Positions 21,061 to 35,301 of a DNA stretch of 64,000 nucleotides are shown here, in pieces; position 1 is the first letter of the stretch, and each line of letters begins with the position of its first letter. Origin of the DNA: Epiperipatus broadwayi (Eukaryota; Onychophora; Udeonychophora; Euonychophora; Peripatidae). The position numbers and the translations under genes were made by a program. The stretch is taken from positions 15,624,935 through 15,688,934 of the forward strand of contig JAQFVV010012402.1 of the NCBI GenBank assembly GCA_028023455.1, written 5' to 3'. Below the pieces are notes generated by a model. The model ran no database searches. It had not been told where the DNA came from and saw only the letters and a list, made by a program, of their open reading frames with translations.

Positions 21061-21962
21061 CTGAAAATAATTTAAAAAAATAAATAAAGACAAAAAATAC
21101 ATATTAACAAATTAATGTTTACAATGCAAATATACAAAAGTAAAATTCTAGGTGCAAAACTTTTTAAAGTTATTAATATAATTATTTCAATAATAAGATA
21201 ACAAATTAGTCTTAGTTATATTTTTTCCAAAAAAAGAAATTTACATAAACAAAATTTATAAATAAAAATCTAATAAATAAATATACACAAATCATCTGAA
21301 GAGACTTATGGTGTAACTGTCAGTGTTTTCATGGCAACACTGTGATCTGGGATTCAAATTCAAATGAAATTTAAAATAAATTTGCAAGCAAGGTAAGAAT
21401 TTTTCATAACTGAATCATAGCCAATCTAATTAATTGTCCAATTGATTTAGATCAAACTGTCTTTAAATTCAATCTGTAATCATCCTGCCTCAATATAAAA
21501 GTTCAATTATACCATAAGTATAAACTCAATCTTAATTCATTCAGATAGTTCATTTAAAACCTACATTAGTTGAAGAAAAATATACAATATCTTGTATCAG
21601 AAAATTTATTTCTTGATCATCATTCACCTACAATGCTAAATTAATCTAATTGATTTGATCAATATGTATAAAAGTCATTATAGTTTATTACAAAAAAAAA
21701 ATTAAAATCCATTCCTATCTTGGCTGAAATTGCTATGCTTGCAAAAGTTCTTACATTATTTCTTAAATATGAAAATACTATACAAATAATATACTTCAAT
21801 CAGCTAATAAAGAAATCTTGTGAAATTTACTAGCCAAATACATAATCTTGTTTTCTTATTTTTTTTATATATATAAAAAGCATTATTAACTTAACAAAAG
21901 CTCCAGATTCATCACTCAAGGAGATATTGATGTCACCCATTTGCCAAAATTATGCTCTAAAG

Positions 21963-22834
21963 CAGGGATGCCCAACCCGTAGCTCGCGAGTCACATGTGG
22001 CTCGCGTAACTGTTTAATGTGGCTCGAATTGCACTCTTCAAAAAAATTGATAAAATATTTTATGTTCCTTGATGGCTCATGCACACACTAAAAAATAAAC
22101 ATTTTTACAATACAAACAATAACGATATGCAGTGTCAGGTTTCACATTAAATAAAATATATTTTTCCTGTAATTGTAATTTATATGTATGTTACCAAATT
22201 TTTAATAAATAAAATGTATTTACATTTTTTTTTCTTTTTAACATATTACACCATTTTTTTTTTTTTGCTGTACACGTTTGGTTTGGTGCTATATATATAT
22301 TGTGTTTAGTGCTCTTGTATATATTGTTGTTTTTATCGAGAAAGATCCTTGTAGACGTTTGGTTTGGTGCTGTATATATATTGTGTTTAGTGCTGGAAAT
22401 AGTTTTTATCGAGATAAATCCATGTACACGTATATATTTTGCTGTATATATCGATGTTTAGTGCTGTAAACAGTTGTTTTTATCCGTGTACACGTATATA
22501 TTTTGCTGTATATATATATATTGATGTTTAGTGCTGTAAATAGTTGTTTTTATCGAGATAGATTCGTGTACACATATATATTTTGCTGTATATATTGATG
22601 TTTTCATCGAGAAAGATCCGTGTACACGTTATTTTGGCCACATTAGAAACGGCGGATTGATACCAATGTGAATAGGCCGTCCCCCCCCCCCACCTATCTC
22701 CCTACATTGCAGGTTTAGTACCCAAGTACCATGTTTATAAATGTAATATGAAAAATGTAATATATAATTGTGGCTCCCCAAATTTTTTTAAATTCTCAAC
22801 TGGCTCGCGTCAAGTTAAAGGTTGGGCACCACTG
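21963..22834. mobile_element. hAT-type non-autonomous transposon (MITE) with 8-bp TSD
   Basis: The terminal inverted repeats are CAGGGATGCCCAACC at the left and GGTTGGGCACCACTG at the right, the CAG...CTG ends typical of hAT elements. Subterminal GGCTCGCG motifs are repeated in inverted orientation. An exact 8-bp duplication CTCTAAAG flanks both ends (21955-21962 and 22835-22842), the size hAT transposases make. There is no transposase ORF in 872 bp. The interior is a tandem repeat (separate entry). It is inserted in ABCB10-like intron 2. Confidence 0.93.
22268..22640. repeat. Tandem repeat inside the hAT MITE
   Basis: About five imperfect copies of an 80-100-bp unit with the parts GTACACGTATATATTTTGCT, TTGATGTTTAGTGCTG and TTGTTTTTATCGAGA(A/T)AGAT. 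Copies differ in the number of TA dinucleotides and by short deletions. The array explains most of the extra length of this MITE. Confidence 0.85.
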
Positions 22835-25800
22835 CTCTAAAGCCTGCACAATTTATCATTTCCAAAAATATATGTTACCTTTTATAATGTTAAATGCAAG
22901 ATGTTCCATATGCATAATGGTAATCCATGAAGCTGTATTTATTAAATACATCTATTTAATGAATAATCAGTTACATAGATGGATAATTGGCTTTTGACTT
23001 GACCTTTCCAAAACATACTTACATTTTGAGCTACTAATCATACTAACATATAAAAAAACTTGTGTGGCTAGTGGCCCCCTAATACTATGTGGGACATTTC
23101 ATAGAGGTTTCCACTTACCACTTTTCTTTTTGCAATTTATTTAGCCTCTTTCACCAAGCAATTGAAAAACACTATTAAAGTATTTTATACTATAATTAAA
23201 GATCATAATATATGCTGCCTCTTTCAGAATTATTGTTTTCCAAATCTTCAGAGATGCTATTAGCATTCACACCATCATTAACATACTTTAAATTTTTTTT
23301 TATTCTATCACTGATTCACCTATCTAATGGTAAAAAAAAAAAAAAAGCATTCCAATGTATTTTCAAAATTCCACAATTTCCAAGACAAAAATAAGTCAAG
23401 AAGTAAACAAAATAGTAATTAATAAAATGAAAAACAAAATCAATGCTCCTTTTCTATTTTTGTCAATCACTTAAATAAAATTTTTAATATAATCTTCACT
23501 GATCTTCTAAACCACTATAATCTTTAGTTTCACATAATATACTTGCTAATAAAATTAATTCCATTGAGCAAAAAAGTCCATATGGAAATTCTTGCCTCAT
23601 CTTTGTTTATTTAATACCTTTGCCTATTAGAAAGATTATGGATGGTTATCTCAAATTCATTTGTCAAACTTCTCCAGTTCTTATAGTGAAGGAAAATGAT
23701 GTACTAAACTGCATCCTTCTTAAAATCAACTCATTTTCCAAGATAAACAACTTTTAACTTGGTGATCTTATTATTGCTTATAATAACATGACCAATGATC
23801 TAAATTTCAGTTCTTTGCATTAAATAATTTTCTAGCATATCTTGAAACTATGTGCTAGAGAATACTTATTTTCTAATCTTTAAAAGATAACCTTATAATT
23901 ATAGTAATTCAAATATAAAGAACCAAAACATTAGAAACCTTATAACACTATTGTTTTAGTACATATGATTTTACCATTTATTTTTGATAATAAAAAGCAC
24001 AATGTTCTGAAAATAAATGGCAAGGTGTGTCTCATATTATATAATAAATGCAGACAATACTTCCTCAGTTTTAAATTTTTAAATATATAACAAATCCAAA
24101 TATGTCCAACTACATTATGCACCATTTCAAAAACATAATGCAATGTCTATATTCATTTTCTTATCCAATAAGTCTAAATATCTTTCTTTGATATTTTTAA
24201 TTTATCAACAGTTCATATCTTTTGGTCTCAATTGTTCTATTCTACTATTACTAAATTGTATCTGAATCTATATCAACTCTAGAGTATAAATACTTTTTAT
24301 AAATACTTGATCTTTTATAGATTTCAGTAATATCTAAATACTTTGCTCACAATCATGTTTTCGCCTAATAAATTTATTCATTTGGTACTACTATGATGAA
24401 AACTAACTATTTCTAATATAATACATTTTAAAACTGATAATTAAAACATAACAAAAATTAAAAATAATAGGTAAAATTTTAAAAAAAAAAAAATAATAGT
24501 CTGATGTAAAATATGAGATCTTGCATTTAAGATGTTACTCGGTTATAATAAATACATATAACATATAAATCAAATACATATATATATAAACTGCAAAAAA
24601 AAAAAAAAAAGAATTTGGCAATGTGACATATTTTACCCAAAAATGTAGTTTTATCTTGTCTATGTAATAAACTATGTAACTAGTATTCTTATTTTAAAAA
24701 TATGTTTGCATTAACTTATTTCAAATCAAATAATATGAAAATATTATTTGAGTAAATCTTAACTAGTGACAAATATTCATTGGTAATTTTTCATGGATTA
24801 AAAGAGATGGCAAATTATTTGTTGTCAGACAAATTATCTATTGCAAGACAATCGGTGTTTAATTGGAACTGCATTTGTTAAAAAAAAATTTTTGGAGAAA
24901 ACACGTTTGAAATCATTTACTTAAATTTTTTAAGTCAAATAATTTAATTTTCGATTGACCATAGAATGTACGAAAAACTAAATTAAATTTTCTTAATTAA
25001 AAAATGGAAGAAAGTAGCAATAAACCACTTATCATATAATTTATCATCTCTATAGACAGAAACTGATTAAAAAAAGTCACATCTTTTTCCTAAGGATAGA
25101 AGTCATTGTTTATTTTGCTTAAAGAAAAAAAAATATAAATTAAAGAGATTTTTCTAAAATTACAATTGAGAAACAATTATAACTTGAAGATATATCGCTT
25201 AACTTTTTAAATAATATATCTTTAACTTATTCATAAATTATTTGTTATTTCTAAATGTTACAGGAAATTTTTTTTTTATAATTTTAAAACATTTATATAT
25301 TAATATTAAATCATTATATTATCTGTCAAAAAATTTTATAGCAAAATTTAGCATGGTTTTTATGGGAGATGTAGAAACATTTTCCATCATAAAGATTTTC
25401 TCAAAACCCTATAAAGAAGTGCAACATTTAGTGTGTTCATTGGAAAATATGGCTGAGAAGAGAATATAATGGAGATCATAAATAAGTAAAATGTTATTTT
25501 TTTTTAAAAAAGTAAAGTTTACTACAGAAGAAGTAAAAAGATATCATCACAAGCTCTCAAATAAAGTCTAAAGAAATGGCATGTAATATATATGTAGTGT
25601 GATCAAAAGAAATGGATCATCAAGCCAATTGCCAAATTGTAACCTAGTAAATTGCAATTAATAATAAAAAAATATATAACATAAGCCAAGCTCAGTGGAA
25701 ATTGTAAAATTCAAAAATGTCATATGTCACCATAAGAAGAGATACAGAGGTAAGCAATCACAATACATATATCATTGAAATATAAAACAATATTATCAAT

Positions 25801-28800
25801 AACTTAAGGGGAGAACTTTCAACTCACTATAATACAAATAAAAGACTGTTGGTATTGCAAACATATCCCATTGAAGTTACATTTAAAATCCTCTTATAAC
25901 ATCTACTACAACTATCATTTTTCTTATCAACATCATCAACATTACTTAAGTATTTCATTACTATAATCAGATAAAACATTGTGTTTAATTTTATAAAATT
26001 TGGAAGTGTTATCTTAAATCTTTGCCACAAAAGATTTATCTTTTAAAAATAATTTTTTCATTAGCAAAATAATTTTTAAATAATATGGTTTGTGAAATAA
26101 ATAAAGGTATCTCAGGGTAGTATGATTATTTTAATCATCATATAAATTCTCTTCAACTCTTCAGATCTAGTCCACATAGAATGAAATCTTAATAATTAAA
26201 ATTACAATAATAATAATTATTGATTTAAAATAGAACACATAATCTCTTAATTTGGAATAAGATAAATAAACTCTTAGGATGACATTCAAATATTAAGAAT
26301 GGGTAAGGACTTTATAGCCATTCTAAATATCATAGAATAAATCTACCTAATGCCAAATTTGAGCTAAGTTATCTCTTAATTTAAATTTATCATGACATAG
26401 TAAATATGGTCTTTCATATTTAGGAAAACAGTTTTAGAATAAATAATCACAGTGAACTTTTCATAAGTAAACTAAATTGGGTAAAGTGATCTCAAATAAT
26501 AATAAGCAATTATAAATTTTATTAAGCAAAATATATCTTTCTTGGATGTAATTCTCATATTTAAATATGATTCTATAAAATGACATCAGTTTCAATGTTC
26601 ATGTATTCTTATGAAAAAACACTTAAAAATAATTTATGATACTCTTATAATTATTTAGATTTCTGGTTAATGAGTGGATAAATGATTATAAGAAATTTCT
26701 TATAAGAAAAATAAATATTTATTTTACAGCATACAAATACAAATAATAACAAGTTATAAATATCATATCTTTTAGATCCACAAAGCCAAAGACTTCTATA
26801 AATATTGCTTTCTTTTTAAGACTATGTCAGAAGGTTAAGTTAGAAGTGATTTTATGATAATAATAAATTTGATTAAGCAAAAATAATCTAATTGATCAAA
26901 AGAATCTTTCTGTTAATCTCACATATTAAATCATTCATACAATGGTAATATATGTTATCAAGAGTAGTGTCCCTTTTAGGAATATTTAATCTTACTTAAA
27001 AATACAAGCTTACCAATCCAGCAATGAAGGAGTGATATGAGAGATGTATATTGTCAATTTATGTCTAAGATAAAATTTAAAATTTTGAAGTTAATTATTT
27101 ATCATATTTATGTCCTAACTCAGCAAACCTTAAGTACATGATCTACACATCAACAATATGTAATTCACATCTAAATATACCAAGAATGCCAAAAAAGGTA
27201 AGGGAGACATTCCACAATACCTTGATAAAAACAACTATAACTGCCAGGGAAAATCATGGTAAAATATTACATATGCATTTCAAAATACATTCAACATCAA
27301 GCTAAATTATTGAGAAAAGGCAAACATATGATGGCATAACTCAAAATAAGTGCCTATTTTTGAGGACAATAATAAAATAATCTAGGACTTCGTCACTAAT
27401 CAAGGAATGATGAGAATGCACCTCAGGGACAATAATACTAAATAGGGTTGCCTAAAACTAAAGAGAATATAAGCTAGGAATCTCCAAAATAGAGAGATAA
27501 TGCTACCATCTCTTTGGAAATAAACTAGCAAAAATGATAAGAGAGATATACTAATATCTCTTGAGACACACTACAATCTCTTATAATACTGACAAAATAA
27601 GCATTCCTATAAACATGATAAATAATTAATAAATGCTAAATATAGCTTGATTAAAATTAGGCAATAAACTAGCAATAAAATAAATAATAGAAATATACAT
27701 CTACTTATATTGCATCAGGATAATAATATACCTCTTATAAATGATTCATATGAAAGAGGAAACATACTATTTAAAAATATGTGAATATTATACATTGCAC
27801 TTTACACATTTTAATTCCTTTATTATTAAACCAATGCTCATACAATCATTGCTTGACATTGACATTCTGAGAACTTTCACCACAATATTATTACTAAAAT
27901 AGCATATAAAAATTACATAAGATAACATGCATTTAAAATAATAACCTGCTAAGTAAAAATTATAAAGATAAATAAAATATGAATCCTTTAATATTAAAAA
28001 ATTATAATGATAAAGTCCTGTTTTGTGTTCTTCTATCATTAACTATTAAACAGGATCAGGAACAGTCTATTCAGCAAAAAGTTCTATGGACAGCATAGAT
28101 ATTCAGTACAAATATCACTTAATTAAAATATAGAATATAGAAGCTTCATGGTTATCCTTAAGTAAAATTCAGTAAATTATGCTAGCCAACTAAATAAATA
28201 TGGCCATTCATTGAGCAGGTTTTCATGGAGTAAACATTAAATATTTATTAAACTACAATAAAATGTTTTTCATATTCAATTTAAGCATTTAAATTTTAAT
28301 CCTTTAAATATCACATTTTAAAATTATCAGAGTATTCAGCATGAGAGATATTTTTTTAAAATGTTACTTTTTAAACTACAGTGGTAGTTTCCATAACAAC
28401 ACTGGGGGAAAGAGAGAATACAGGCTTTCACAAATTAATTCAAGAACAGTTCATTGAAAGTCAATTTAAATGTAATATTATTTTTAGCAATGTTTTATAT
28501 TTCCATTTTGTAACATAATTTATTAAAATAATTCAAAACATTTGTTAAACTTTTTTTTTACAAAAATATGTCCACCCTGATTAAAGAAAATAAATTTCTT
28601 TCCTCTGGGGTAGAATAGTCATAATAAACAAAACTTCTTTTATGCTGTTTTAAAATAGCAAATAATGTTTTGTTAAAATAACATTGTAGATAATTGTCTA
28701 TTTCAGTAATATAATATAATAACATCAAATATTTTCTTTCTTGTAGATATGAAAATAATTTTATACATGACTGATAATATGCTTGTTGTAATACAATAAG

Positions 28801-30434
28801 TCCTTATTAAACTGAAATTATAAAATTCATTACCCATAATAAATTAATTTCAAATAATAAATTACAACAAGTATTTTTATTTAACATGTCATGAAGTTAT
28901 TCAAAGCATTTAAAAATATTGTTGGTGCTAACAATTTCCAATATTCTGCAACAAATTTAAATATCAAATAGACATGCAAATATGTTTTGAAATTGATAAT
29001 AGTTCATACTTTATTACAATAATAATAATAATGTTTTTTTGAAATTTCCTAGTGTATGACATTTAATTATTACAAGTTTAAACATTATAATAATTATTAA
29101 CTAATTTCCCAATAAAGGTGGATGCAATTAAGATTCTTGTCCTTGAAATTTATTTTCAGATGTTGTGCCTAGATAATTTAAAAATTACTCTAACATACTT
29201 TAAGTTAAGAAAGCAAAATTTTAAATAAAATTACACTGGTTAATTAAACTAGTTTTAAAACAGATGCAATAAAAAAATTGATTATAAAAGTAAGGTATAG
29301 AAGGGGAGAGTTTAGAATGTTTGCAGGTGTCAATTTCACTTATTTATAGTGGTCAAGTGACCATTTAAAACACTGATTATTGACATTTAAATCGACACCC
29401 CCTTCCCTTTATTAATTCAAATCCAAGTTCTACTGAAACTAAGGAAGGTTGCTAATGAAAAATTTAATTAATTAATATTTAATTTTTTAAAATAAATCAA
29501 TTATTTTATCTTGTCTAGACAAATAAAATTAAAAATATTTCATATTATAATTACTATTTATAAATTTAAACATAGTTAATGAAATAAAATATTACACAAA
29601 TAAAATTTACATTGTTTTAAAAATAAAGATATTATTCATAATATTACTTATATAAAGTTGAGGAAATACAGGTATTGAATGAGAATTTCATTATATATAT
29701 ATATACACGTTTATAGTTCATAAATTGGTTTGTATAATCATTGTAAATAAATAAACTTTTTATTTTTTTATTTCCATCTTTATTTATTTGTTTCTGGATT
29801 TAGGATAATAATATTTGTTTATAAAATCAAAATATAAATTTTCAGAGATGATAGAGAATTTTTTATTAGGATCTAAATTTATACTTGGCAGATGTGGATG
29901 TAATACAAAGAATCACATATGCATGCACATCTTTATGGTTGCATATTTGGTTTTCATTCATAGAAGTCAATATAACTGACTAGGAATTTGTATTTTTCCT
30001 AACTTGTTTAAATTATTTGTTTTGTATATTGAGGTTTTAAAATATTTCAAATAATGTTTCATCTTTTTTTTTTTTTCTAGTTCTGCTTCAAAAATAATAA
30101 TACATAACTTGCATTATTACTTTCCATTTGTATATATTAGATCCACATATCAACATTTTCATTACTTACAATAATTTTTGACAAGGCACAAACTATAAAT
30201 TTGTCTGAAACACAAATATAAAAACAATAAATAAATCAAATCACATCAAAAACATTGTGTTTGCCTAAAATTGGTGAAGATGGTATTGTAGATGTAATTA
30301 TTTATGCATCATATATTAAATAATTTTTTAAAAAAATTTATTTAAACTTTTCAAATACTTTCAACTAATAACTGTAGCACACAGATTAGTATATAATCCA
30401 ATGTTTTGAATGCTAGTATTCTCATTTCTTCTTC

Positions 30435-30560
30435 GAGATTGCTGGCATGATCAGTGCTAGCGCTTGCTAGTAAGGGAATTGAACAGAGGATCTTTAGTTT
30501 TCATGAATATTGAATTAAAGGCAGTATTCTAACCAACTAGGCTATTGTCAAAGGTAACAA
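30435..30560 (-). repeat. tRNA-derived SINE-like remnant
   Basis: On the minus strand GCCTAGTTGGTTAGAATACT resembles an A box in a tRNA D-arm, and about 45 bases later GTTCAATTCCCTTAC resembles a B box. This is a weak, diverged tRNA head. Confidence 0.4.
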
Positions 30561-31969
30561 TCGGTAGACATTTCACATACTTATCTATGAGAGGTCCTCC
30601 TGATTTTTCCACTCTTTTCTTACAGATAAAGTTAACATGTGGTTGACTAACATTATGAATTATCATAATAAGTTGACTTATGGGGTTGTTATTCTTGCCA
30701 TGTGAGCAGCTTCTTTAAATTTTATTTAAACTTTTTCTTCCCTGTCCAATATTTTTGTCTTTTCCCAATCAAATACAAGTATATATCAATTGGTACATAT
30801 AAAGTCTGCTACTTCAAATATGTGTTTTTCTACTTTTAATGATTAGATTGTATCCTTATAATTACTGTTCATGGGGTTTCACCAATAGATATCATTTTGC
30901 ATTCACATGGTGTTTTATAGATACAGTTTTTGTATTTCAGCATTTCAGGTTTCAGTTTTGTAGAAGTGAAAATTCCTCATAAAGTGCTATTGCTTTGTAA
31001 AAATGCTTTCATGCTAAATTAAATGCAGTTTTGCTTTGTTTGCTATCCCTCGTATGTATTGTACCGCTCGGTTTTGTATGTTCACATAACAAAATCTAGC
31101 ATCTAGGCAAAAGTACCTCGAATCCAATCAGGTGCAAGATACATAAGTCAGGAACACTCATGAATTCTGCCCTATTTGCCTATTTTCCAGATCTACCCAC
31201 TTATGAGCAACAATCCCAATGATATCGATCTAATTTCATCTCTCTCTGCCGGCATCGCACATCGGAGACACAAAAAGACTTAATAATTTGAAGTTTAATG
31301 GTGGAATATTTAGCATGAAATATAATTTAGAAGCATTTAACGATCATACCCTTTCATATTAATTATATATTAGCAGAAATCATCTAGTCAGTACGGGCAT
31401 AACTTATTAATTAAAATACTAATTTAAATAAAAGAAAACACAATGATTTGGAAATGTTATAACATATATGTTTAAGATTTATTATTTTAACAAAAGATAA
31501 GTAAATGCTTATTATCATTGATTGATCATTGGCCTCATAACTATTATATGACAGTTGGTCATAGAGAAATCATATTACATTTGGTTGTTAAATTATGAAT
31601 CAAATTTAACAGGTGACTTTATTTATAGTTGTGGCTATGCCAATAATATATACTATAATGATGAGTATAAGATTAGCACTATTAAGAAATATAATATTGA
31701 AATACCACTACACCCCCAGAAGGAGCAAAATAGCATTTAACCGATTTAAAAGATAATTATTATTCTATAACGAAGCATTACATTTGTACAAAATATAGTT
31801 ATTAATACGCAATTTATAAAGTGACAGACGTGTGTGGGATAGCTGATGAATATATATTAATAATAATAATGTCATCGCAATGACGTGCATTTGAAATAGT
31901 GGACATAGATCTGTTTAGCAAAAATCACAACATTATGGCTTATGGATGTCCATGGGTTTATTAGAAATA

Positions 31970-32340
31970 CAACAAAAAGTGGTGCGTGCATGGCGGCGTA
32001 TTCAATGTGATCCAGTCACGGATCCGAACATGTGCTTCATGGAATTCATTTGAAGAGAAAATACTGATGTATCTCTGCAGATGTTGGCAGGATCGGTTTA
32101 TAAACGAAGAACGGTCGGCTATGCATTTATTGGGCTGGTTTTTCCAGAGCGATCCACATATAAAGCACGCACATACAACCAAATAAGTCCCCAGGGGGGT
32201 TAAAGCCTGGTTCTTGGACTTTGAGAAGGATAACAGGGTTCGACTTTGAGATACTTCCGGGTAAGAGAAGCACGAATATATAATATAAAAACGAGTGTGC
32301 CTATATGCACGCAACGCTTGGGATAACAAAATATATAGCT
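31970..32340. other. GC-richer insertion of unknown type in intron 2
   Basis: The composition changes sharply compared with the flanks. Landmarks are GTGCATGGCGGCGTATTCAA, CCCCAGGGGGGTTAAAGCCT and ACAGGGTTCGACTTTGAG (which could be a B box), then ACTTCCGGGTAAGAG. There are frames open on both strands (31961-32329 minus, 31986-32186 plus) but neither product is recognisable. It may be an LTR or SINE fragment. Confidence 0.4.
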
Positions 32341-33944
32341 TTAAAGACTATTTTAATTACTTAATGCCCATAAATTATAGAATATCCTGCGTAATGGTAT
32401 GATCTAATCGCTAAACAGGCATGGATGATTTGAATTAATTAAATTATATAAATTTTAAGACATAAAGATTCCCCTTTACTTTAAATTATTTATAACTTCC
32501 CACCCCATTTAATAAATACAAATTTCGGTTAATAAATGGGATAATAATTACATTTTACATATATAAAATACATTTACGGTTAGGATTAGCGCATTTAAAA
32601 AGATAAAGAAACATTTTTAGAAAAACAGATGTTGATCTGTTTTCCTATAATGATTTATAAGATAAAGACAACTCTCGAGCACCTGCATGAGTCAAATAGG
32701 ACTTATTTTTAATTAAAATAAGTTCTTAATTACCCCGTAAGTGATGGGTAGGGAAACTAGAAAGGAATTACCTGCTAGCGAGTTTGAAATATTACTGGCA
32801 TTTTAAAAAACAAAATACGTAATATAATAATGAAATAAAATATGATTGTCGCATGGAAATAGTAAAAAAAGAAATCATATTGAATAGAGGCTCAATGATA
32901 GAATAGGTTAAGTTATATAGAGTTGTAACTAGGTAAAATTACATAAGATATAAACATTTACATAAGATATTAGAATAGAGTTTCAGGATTATTGTTGTTA
33001 TAGAAGGCTGAACTTAATAGAATCATAGAGCGGCTAAAGTTCTTTTACCTTTCATAAATAGTGCGGTTCTTGATGTTTGGAGTGTTCATCGGGGTTAATA
33101 CACTAGATCTAGGTTTGGAATAAGGCATCACAGGTAGCATTTTACTTATTTAACTGGTAAACATTTGAAAGTTCATAGGCATGGGATCCGGAGCTTTTCT
33201 TACGGGAACGAGCATGTTGGAACAGAGGGGAAGGTGAAGTTTCCCCTACTCACGGCACATTGGATGAAGATTTAAACAAGCGTGGATTATGTTGACCATC
33301 ATTAATTTTTGGTTGTCTCCTCCTTTTTGGATTCAAATCCAGCAGTCTTTATACTCCTTTTTTGATGATGTAGTATAGCACTTAACTGCTGGACTTGAGG
33401 CAATTTGAGCACTTTAGCAAAGCTGAAATCTGCTGACCGGATCTCTTTTGTTTTGTAAGTCTTTTGAAACAATGCAATCCTGTTACAAGTTTCTCGAACG
33501 ATTGTTTTAAAATAAGTCTTATGATTTTAAAACAAGTTGGCGTGGATAAAATTTCCACTAATGGATTTTACTTTACTATTACAAATTGTAACCTTTTAAT
33601 TTTAAGTAATGGGCTTTTCCGGGTAATTGTTTTTAGTTGTTTCGAGAAACTTCTTAAAAGAATTGAATCATTTTCTGACCGTTAAAATTAAATATAAAAA
33701 ATAATACATTTCATATATGAATTTTAGATACATGAATAATATAATTATTTATACGATTTATTATCAATCTCCCCACACTGAAAAAATATATATTTATCCA
33801 TTACGCATGCATACACATTAAAATAATATTAAATATTTATTTATTAAATTATTTTTCATTAAGATATATAACTATCTACGTCAGTTATGTTTAAATGGTT
33901 AAGCAAAGGAAAAATATATGTATATGCGCGTAAGGATGGGGTTT

Positions 33945-34020
33945 AAACAAGGCTTAGTGGTAGGAGACTAAGTGGGCTGTGAAGCATGATCTGAGCATCA
34001 GGTCGACTGCTTCAGTATGG
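33945..34020 (+). repeat. Possible tRNA-like SINE head
   Basis: GGCTTAGTGGTAGGAGACTA (A-box-like) is followed by CATCAGGTCGACTGCTTCA (weak B box). The spacing is about right, but the match is marginal. Confidence 0.3.
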
Positions 34021-34059
34021 ATACCATATAATACCTACAATTGTTTTGTCTTTTGATGT

Positions 34060-34720
34060 TTTTTTTTGTTATCAATTTAAGATTGTCTTAATGACATATA
34101 GAATGTCTGTAATAGTGCTTCACCATAGGCATACAGTATATATATCAACAGTATAGTGAAACCAGATATTTGCTGGATATGGAATAGTATTTTGGCTAGG
34201 TTTTCAAATTCTTCCATAATAATGTTGCTAATCAGAAGTAACAATGATGAATCGATAACCATCCCTTGGTTTAGTTGGAAAAATTCTATACTGTGCTGAA
34301 AATACGATGTTGTTATGCAGAATGTTAAATTCTATTATACTATCGGAATGAAGAATTGTTCTAACTTGTAAGTTATCATCATCATTTAATCTTTTCCTTA
34401 CAATAATATAATCAATGCTTTATTACAGGGTAGATTTGTAGATAAGCTTTCCATATCAAAACTTATTTTCAGTTCATACTATTTTAAATGTTCTTGATTA
34501 ATTCCACAAAGTGCTTAGATGACAAAGAATTGCATCTTGTGTGCCAAAGGATTAAGAATGTTAAGAAGAAATCTTGACAAGAATAATTTTTAGGACTAAC
34601 AATAGATCTTAATAACATGGCCTTTATGGATTTTAAGTAGGCCATAAAGATGGGGAATTTTGTTGAAATATGTTAATTTACTTTTTCCTGAATCAGTGAC
34701 ATATCAATAATGCATTCTAA
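34060..34720 (-). pseudogene. Degenerate Penelope-like reverse transcriptase
   Basis: At 34623-34664 the minus strand reads NKIPHLYGLLKIHK, the P-x-L-Y-G-L-P-K-I-H-K hallmark shared by Penelope-like RTs. Downstream on the same strand, 34077-34262 is open and reads SSLLLLISNIIMEEFENLAK, matching the S-P-L-S-P-V-I-A-N-x-F/Y-M-E-x-F block. The catalytic Y-x-D-D that should follow has become unreadable (IYILYAYGEALLQTF retains only its flank). Several stops separate the pieces. Penelope elements encode an RT plus a GIY-YIG endonuclease; no GIY-YIG portion is clear here, though one from this class occurs at 55.2 kb. Confidence 0.72.
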
Positions 34721-35026
34721 GTAATGCATGTAATGTTAATTCTGTAACTGGTAAAGGATTTTTTGTTACTTTTTATATTGTCCTACAGTGAGGAGCTCCT
34801 TTATTTTGTTATGGTAATCAATAATATTTATTACAACTGTGGTATTGAGCTTTGTCAGCAAAGAGAATGTCTAAGGATTCATTTAACTTGAAAGATTTAC
34901 TAGCTTTTTTTGACATCAAAAAAATGTTTGATTTGGGATTTTGGTGTCTCTCAAGTATTCTATTTATTCTCCAGCATATTCCATTACTTCTAGAAACAAT
35001 TTTTGAATAACTTCCTCACATGCTGC

Positions 35027-35301
35027 TATTATATCTAATAAAGGGATATTAGGTGATATGATAGCAAAGATTAAATTCTTTTTCCAGAACATTTCAGCAT
35101 CTGTTAGATGTCAAAAAAATAAAAAAATGTCGGCATTCATTTGTAGGCCTACAAGGGCATATTAAATGTCATATTGCACTAGCTTCATCAGATGAAAACC
35201 TTAGTTCTAAATATCTAAAAGATGGTGAAATTTTTATTCCAGAAAAAATAACTAAACTTTGCTATCACATCATCTCATATCCTTTTATTAGATATAATGG
35301 C
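35027..35301. repeat. Inverted-repeat element near Penelope remains
   Basis: The left arm (35027-35102) reads TTATATCTAATAAAGGGATA and GATATGATAGCAAAG. The right arm (35222-35301) reads CTTTGCTATCACATCATCTC and CTTTTATTAGATATAAT. They are imperfect reverse complements over about 75 bp, with roughly 120 bp between them. There are no coding features. Confidence 0.7.

Noticed and set aside
25242-25469. Plus-strand open frame of 75 codons in intron 2
   Set aside because: A slightly protein-like C-terminus, but no recognisable domain; composition matches surrounding intron. It could be an eroded retroelement piece but I cannot support that.
29310-29415. Weak inverted symmetry around GTGTCAATTTCACTT and ACACTGATTATTGACA
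   Set aside because: Arms are short and imperfect, with no matching copy elsewhere in the window; could be chance.
31555-31740. Open frame beginning MVIEKSYYIWLL on the plus strand
   Set aside because: AT-rich codon usage equal to background, no family pattern, no splice or promoter context.
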